From the NCBI RefSeq assembly GCF_026625565.1, contig NZ_CP112998.1, positions 6,174,501 to 6,238,500 on the forward strand: a stretch of DNA of 64,000 bases. Direction: 5' to 3'. The notes beneath the pieces are model-generated. The model was not told where the DNA came from. It did not search any database and worked only from the letters and a program-made list of their open reading frames with translations. Origin of the DNA: Dyadobacter pollutisoli. GTDB taxonomy: Bacteria; Bacteroidota; Bacteroidia; Cytophagales; Spirosomataceae. A program made the position numbers and the translations under genes. Below are positions 61,904 to 64,000 of the stretch, piece by piece (positions within the stretch are counted from its first letter, which is position 1; each line of letters starts with the position of its first letter).

Positions 61904-63406
61904 TCATTCTTCATAGGCCCAGTCGATCCTTACTTTCGTATCGCGGATCACCAACCCCTGATTTTTGAAGTAAGAACGGATTTCATCTACTTTTTCGTAG
62001 TTCCGGGACAATTTAAATTCGCTGTACAATTTCAGCATACCGTCCAGAATGCCGTAACCTTCCGTCAATTCCTCTTTCAGGCCGAGCACATCCTCGAAGA
62101 AAATGACGAAATTTTCTTTCAGCGAGTTGAAAACATCCTCTCCCAGCTGGGCCGTTTTCAGCTGGCCCATATTGATCATATTAATGTATTTGAGCAAATT
62201 AAAAAGGTTAGCAAAAGCCACGGCAGTATTGAGGTCATCATTCATCGCGTTGTAAAAACCATCAATGGATTTCTCGACATCTGCTTTTTTGGCTTCATCT
62301 GCGGACACGCCATCTTCATGCACATAGGTCATCAATTTGGCATTTCTTAAACCATTAGCCAGCTTTTTGTAACCTTTATTAGCTGCTTTTAATGCTTCAT
62401 TGGAAAAATCCAGCGTGCTTCGGTACTGACTTTGCAACATGAAAAAACGAACAGTCATGGGGCTGTACGCCTGATCCAGCAAGTCGTGATTTCCTGAGAA
62501 CAGCTCAGCCGGAAGAAACGAATTTCCCAGTGATTTAGACATTTTCTGTCCGTTCACCGTCAGCATGTTGGTATGCATCCAGTAACGCACCGGTTCTTCA
62601 CCGGTAAGCGATTTTCCTTGTGCGATCTCGCATTCATGATGGGGGAATTTCAAATCCATTCCGCCACCGTGAATGTCGAATTGTTTGCCTAAGTACTTGG
62701 CGCTCATGCAGGTACATTCGAGGTGCCACCCCGGAAAGCCCATTCCCCAGGGCGAATCCCACTGCATGATGTGTTCGGGGCTAGCCTTTTTCCAAAGTGC
62801 AAAATCCAGTGGATTGCGTTTTTCAGCCTGACCGTCCAGTTCGCGGGTTTCGTTCAAAAGGTCTTCGATGACGCGTCCGGAAAGTTTTCCATATTCGTTG
62901 CCGCCAGCCTGGTATTTATTGATATCAAAATATACGGAGCCATTGGACTCATAAGCCGAACCTTTCTCGATCAGTTTTTGCACCGCTTCGATTTGTTCGA
63001 TGAGGTGACCCGTCGCAGTAGGCTCGATACTCGGAGGTACCAGGTTAAAAATGGCCGATACATCATGAAAATCGTTGGTATACCGTTGCACGATCTCCAT
63101 AGGTTCAAGTTTTTGAAGCTTTGCCATCTTGCCGATCTTGTCCTCACCTTCCTCGCCGTCGCCCACCAAATGGCCTACGTCAGTGATATTTCTCACATAA
63201 CGTACCTTATACCCAATATGCGTGAGGTATCTGTAAAGAATGTCGAAGGATAAAAATGTACGGATATTTCCTAAATGGACATTGTTGTAAACCGTAGGAC
63301 CACACACATACATTCCGACATAGGGAGGCGCAATTGGTACAAATACATCCTTTTTACGGGTAAGTGTATTGAATATTTTAAGTGGCTGGAAAGTTTGTGC
63401 GGTCAT
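61904..63406 (-). CDS. cysS: cysteinyl-tRNA synthetase
   Basis: Charges tRNA-Cys. The 500-residue class I synthetase has the HIGH-type NVHLGN within CGPTVYNNVHLGNIRTF, Zn ligands (Cys in the same segment, CTCMSAKYLG and HHECEIAQ) and the KMSKSLGN motif (about 292-299). It is slightly longer than the usual 460 residues, with a C-terminal extension. It follows the small helical protein gene by 20 bases on the minus strand, so the two probably share a transcript. Confidence 0.97.
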   Translation of the reverse strand: MTAQTFQPLKIFNTLTRKKDVFVPIAPPYVGMYVCGPTVYNNVHLGNIRTFLSFDILYRYLTHIGYKVRYVRNITDVGHLVGDGEEGEDKIGKMAKLQKLEPMEIVQRYTNDFHDVSAIFNLVPPSIEPTATGHLIEQIEAVQKLIEKGSAYESNGSVYFDINKYQAGGNEYGKLSGRVIEDLLNETRELDGQAEKRNPLDFALWKKASPEHIMQWDSPWGMGFPGWHLECTCMSAKYLGKQFDIHGGGMDLKFPHHECEIAQGKSLTGEEPVRYWMHTNMLTVNGQKMSKSLGNSFLPAELFSGNHDLLDQAYSPMTVRFFMLQSQYRSTLDFSNEALKAANKGYKKLANGLRNAKLMTYVHEDGVSADEAKKADVEKSIDGFYNAMNDDLNTAVAFANLFNLLKYINMINMGQLKTAQLGEDVFNSLKENFVIFFEDVLGLKEELTEGYGILDGMLKLYSEFKLSRNYEKVDEIRSYFKNQGLVIRDTKVRIDWAYEE

Positions 63407-63426
63407 TTATATTTTTACTTTCTGAA

Positions 63427-63822
63427 TTACTGGTTCTTCAATTGAGTTTTTGTTAGGCGCGTTTCGACCCAATCTATTATTTTTTCGGCTTGCTGCAGTC
63501 CTAGTGAAGCTAGTTGGGCACTTTTGGCTCCCTGGTAACCCATGTCAATGTGCAGTATTTGGTAAGCTGTTGCAAATCTTGATAACAGGCTTTTGTCGAT
63601 GCTTCTCAGTTCTTGCTGATACCACTCGACGCTTCTTGATGTTTTTTTATTCTTTTCTCCCAAAAGCTCATTTAGCGCCAACAGAATACCTGTATATGCA
63701 GTGTGTCCAGCGATCTTGACATATTTTTTGTCATAATAAATCCCGTCTTCCTTTTTTGCGTTGTTGCTGAGAAATCCTTTTGCATTGTCAATGCGCCTTC
63801 TTGCTTCTGAGGTTGCTTCCAT
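63427..63822 (-). CDS. small helical protein (DUF5618-like)
   Basis: A 131-residue protein, beginning MEATSEARRRIDNAKGFLSNNAKKEDGIYYDKKYVKIAGHTAYTG, all-helical with no signal peptide. The pattern resembles the DUF5618 family of Bacteroidota and looks HEPN-like in helix layout, though no R-x4-6-H catalytic motif is obvious. Function unknown. It precedes cysS by 20 bases on the same strand, a TAnnTTTG box (TATTTTTG, 63870-63863) lies 41 bases upstream of its ATG. Confidence 0.65.
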   Translation of the reverse strand: MEATSEARRRIDNAKGFLSNNAKKEDGIYYDKKYVKIAGHTAYTGILLALNELLGEKNKKTSRSVEWYQQELRSIDKSLLSRFATAYQILHIDMGYQGAKSAQLASLGLQQAEKIIDWVETRLTKTQLKNQ

Positions 63823-63862
63823 TAGTATGTGTCGATAGTGAAGGATAAAATTCGATAGTTTA

Positions 63863-63870
63863 CAAAAATA
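63863..63870 (-). promoter_or_regulatory. possible -7 box for the DUF5618-like gene and cysS
   Basis: TATTTTTG on the minus strand (63870-63863) fits TAnnTTTG; no clear -33 element precedes it at the right distance. Confidence 0.35.
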
Positions 63871-64000
63871 GCAAATAACCTATGATTGATTAGTAACTGT
63901 TTAGCAGAAAGCTAATGGGCAAAGTCGCTATTCGGTCGTTTTGATTATCTTCGCAGCGTTTTTATAACAAAGGCCCAGTTTGAAACTAACTTAAAATCAA

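Noticed and set aside
1..64000. Scan for tRNA and rRNA genes
   Set aside because: No cloverleaf with a GTTCGAATC-type arm or rRNA-like stretch was seen by eye in any intergenic region; a tRNAscan run would be decisive.

Overview
The window is a stretch of bacterial chromosome that reads as Bacteroidota, most likely order Cytophagales; a Dyadobacter- or Spirosoma-like genus is my guess from general gene content and was not tested. Signs for this are several promoters of the Bacteroidota type (TTTG, about 19-21 bases, TAnnTTTG), a TonB-dependent receptor with a carboxypeptidase-like N-terminal domain, a stand-alone MnmD, a HhH outer-membrane barrel and generally weak Shine-Dalgarno sites. Nearly all of it is ordinary single-copy chromosome. 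I see no rRNA, tRNA, CRISPR array, transposase or phage gene.

Layout. 1-4.05 kb: a 5'-truncated LtaS-type sulfatase, then the GTPases era and der, ending in a strong terminator. 4.2-11.1 kb: a small secreted protein, an FAH-family enzyme, an Xre/RES toxin-antitoxin pair with a recognisable promoter and operator, uvrA, an isochorismatase-family hydrolase and a hypothetical protein. 11.1-14.3 kb: a small surface-glycan group (polytopic membrane protein, GT2 glycosyltransferase, DUF5672 protein). 14.3-19.9 kb: OmpA-family protein, tpiA, a twin-retropepsin/PDZ protein, mnmD, gmhA and a Nudix hydrolase. 19.9-27.9 kb: a SWIM-finger SNF2 helicase, RidA, a Panacea (DUF4065) antitoxin-like gene overlapping an unknown partner, and recQ. 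27.9-36.6 kb: cell-envelope proteins (HhH barrel, Wzi-like barrel, TonB receptor) with nadC and upp. 36.8-48.3 kb: mannose-1-phosphate guanylyltransferase, recF, pdhA, tatC, an alpha-oxoamine-synthase-like enzyme paired with a dipeptide epimerase, NAD kinase, a CBS protein, two alpha/beta hydrolases and a soluble UDP-sugar dehydratase. 48.4-53.6 kb: nuoK-L-M-N of respiratory complex I, with their own promoter. 53.7-64 kb: a DEDDh exonuclease, a VanW-glycosyltransferase fusion, glpK, pbpC, an M28 peptidase (glutaminyl-cyclase-like), cysS and a small helical protein.

How genes work together: the nuo genes form the proton-pumping membrane arm of complex I; uvrA, recQ, recF, the exonuclease and the SNF2 protein concern DNA; era and der concern ribosome assembly; the glycan genes, pbpC, gmhA, manC and the barrels concern the envelope. 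The parts most likely to hold something not well described are the VanW-glycosyltransferase fusion (54.9-56.6 kb), the Panacea gene with its unknown overlapping partner (24.6-25.7 kb), the oxoamine-synthase/epimerase pair (41.2-43.3 kb), an Ala-rich insertion in the TonB receptor, and two non-coding repeat elements at convergent gene ends (15.6 and 60.7 kb). No sequence search was possible; family names rest on motifs read by eye.
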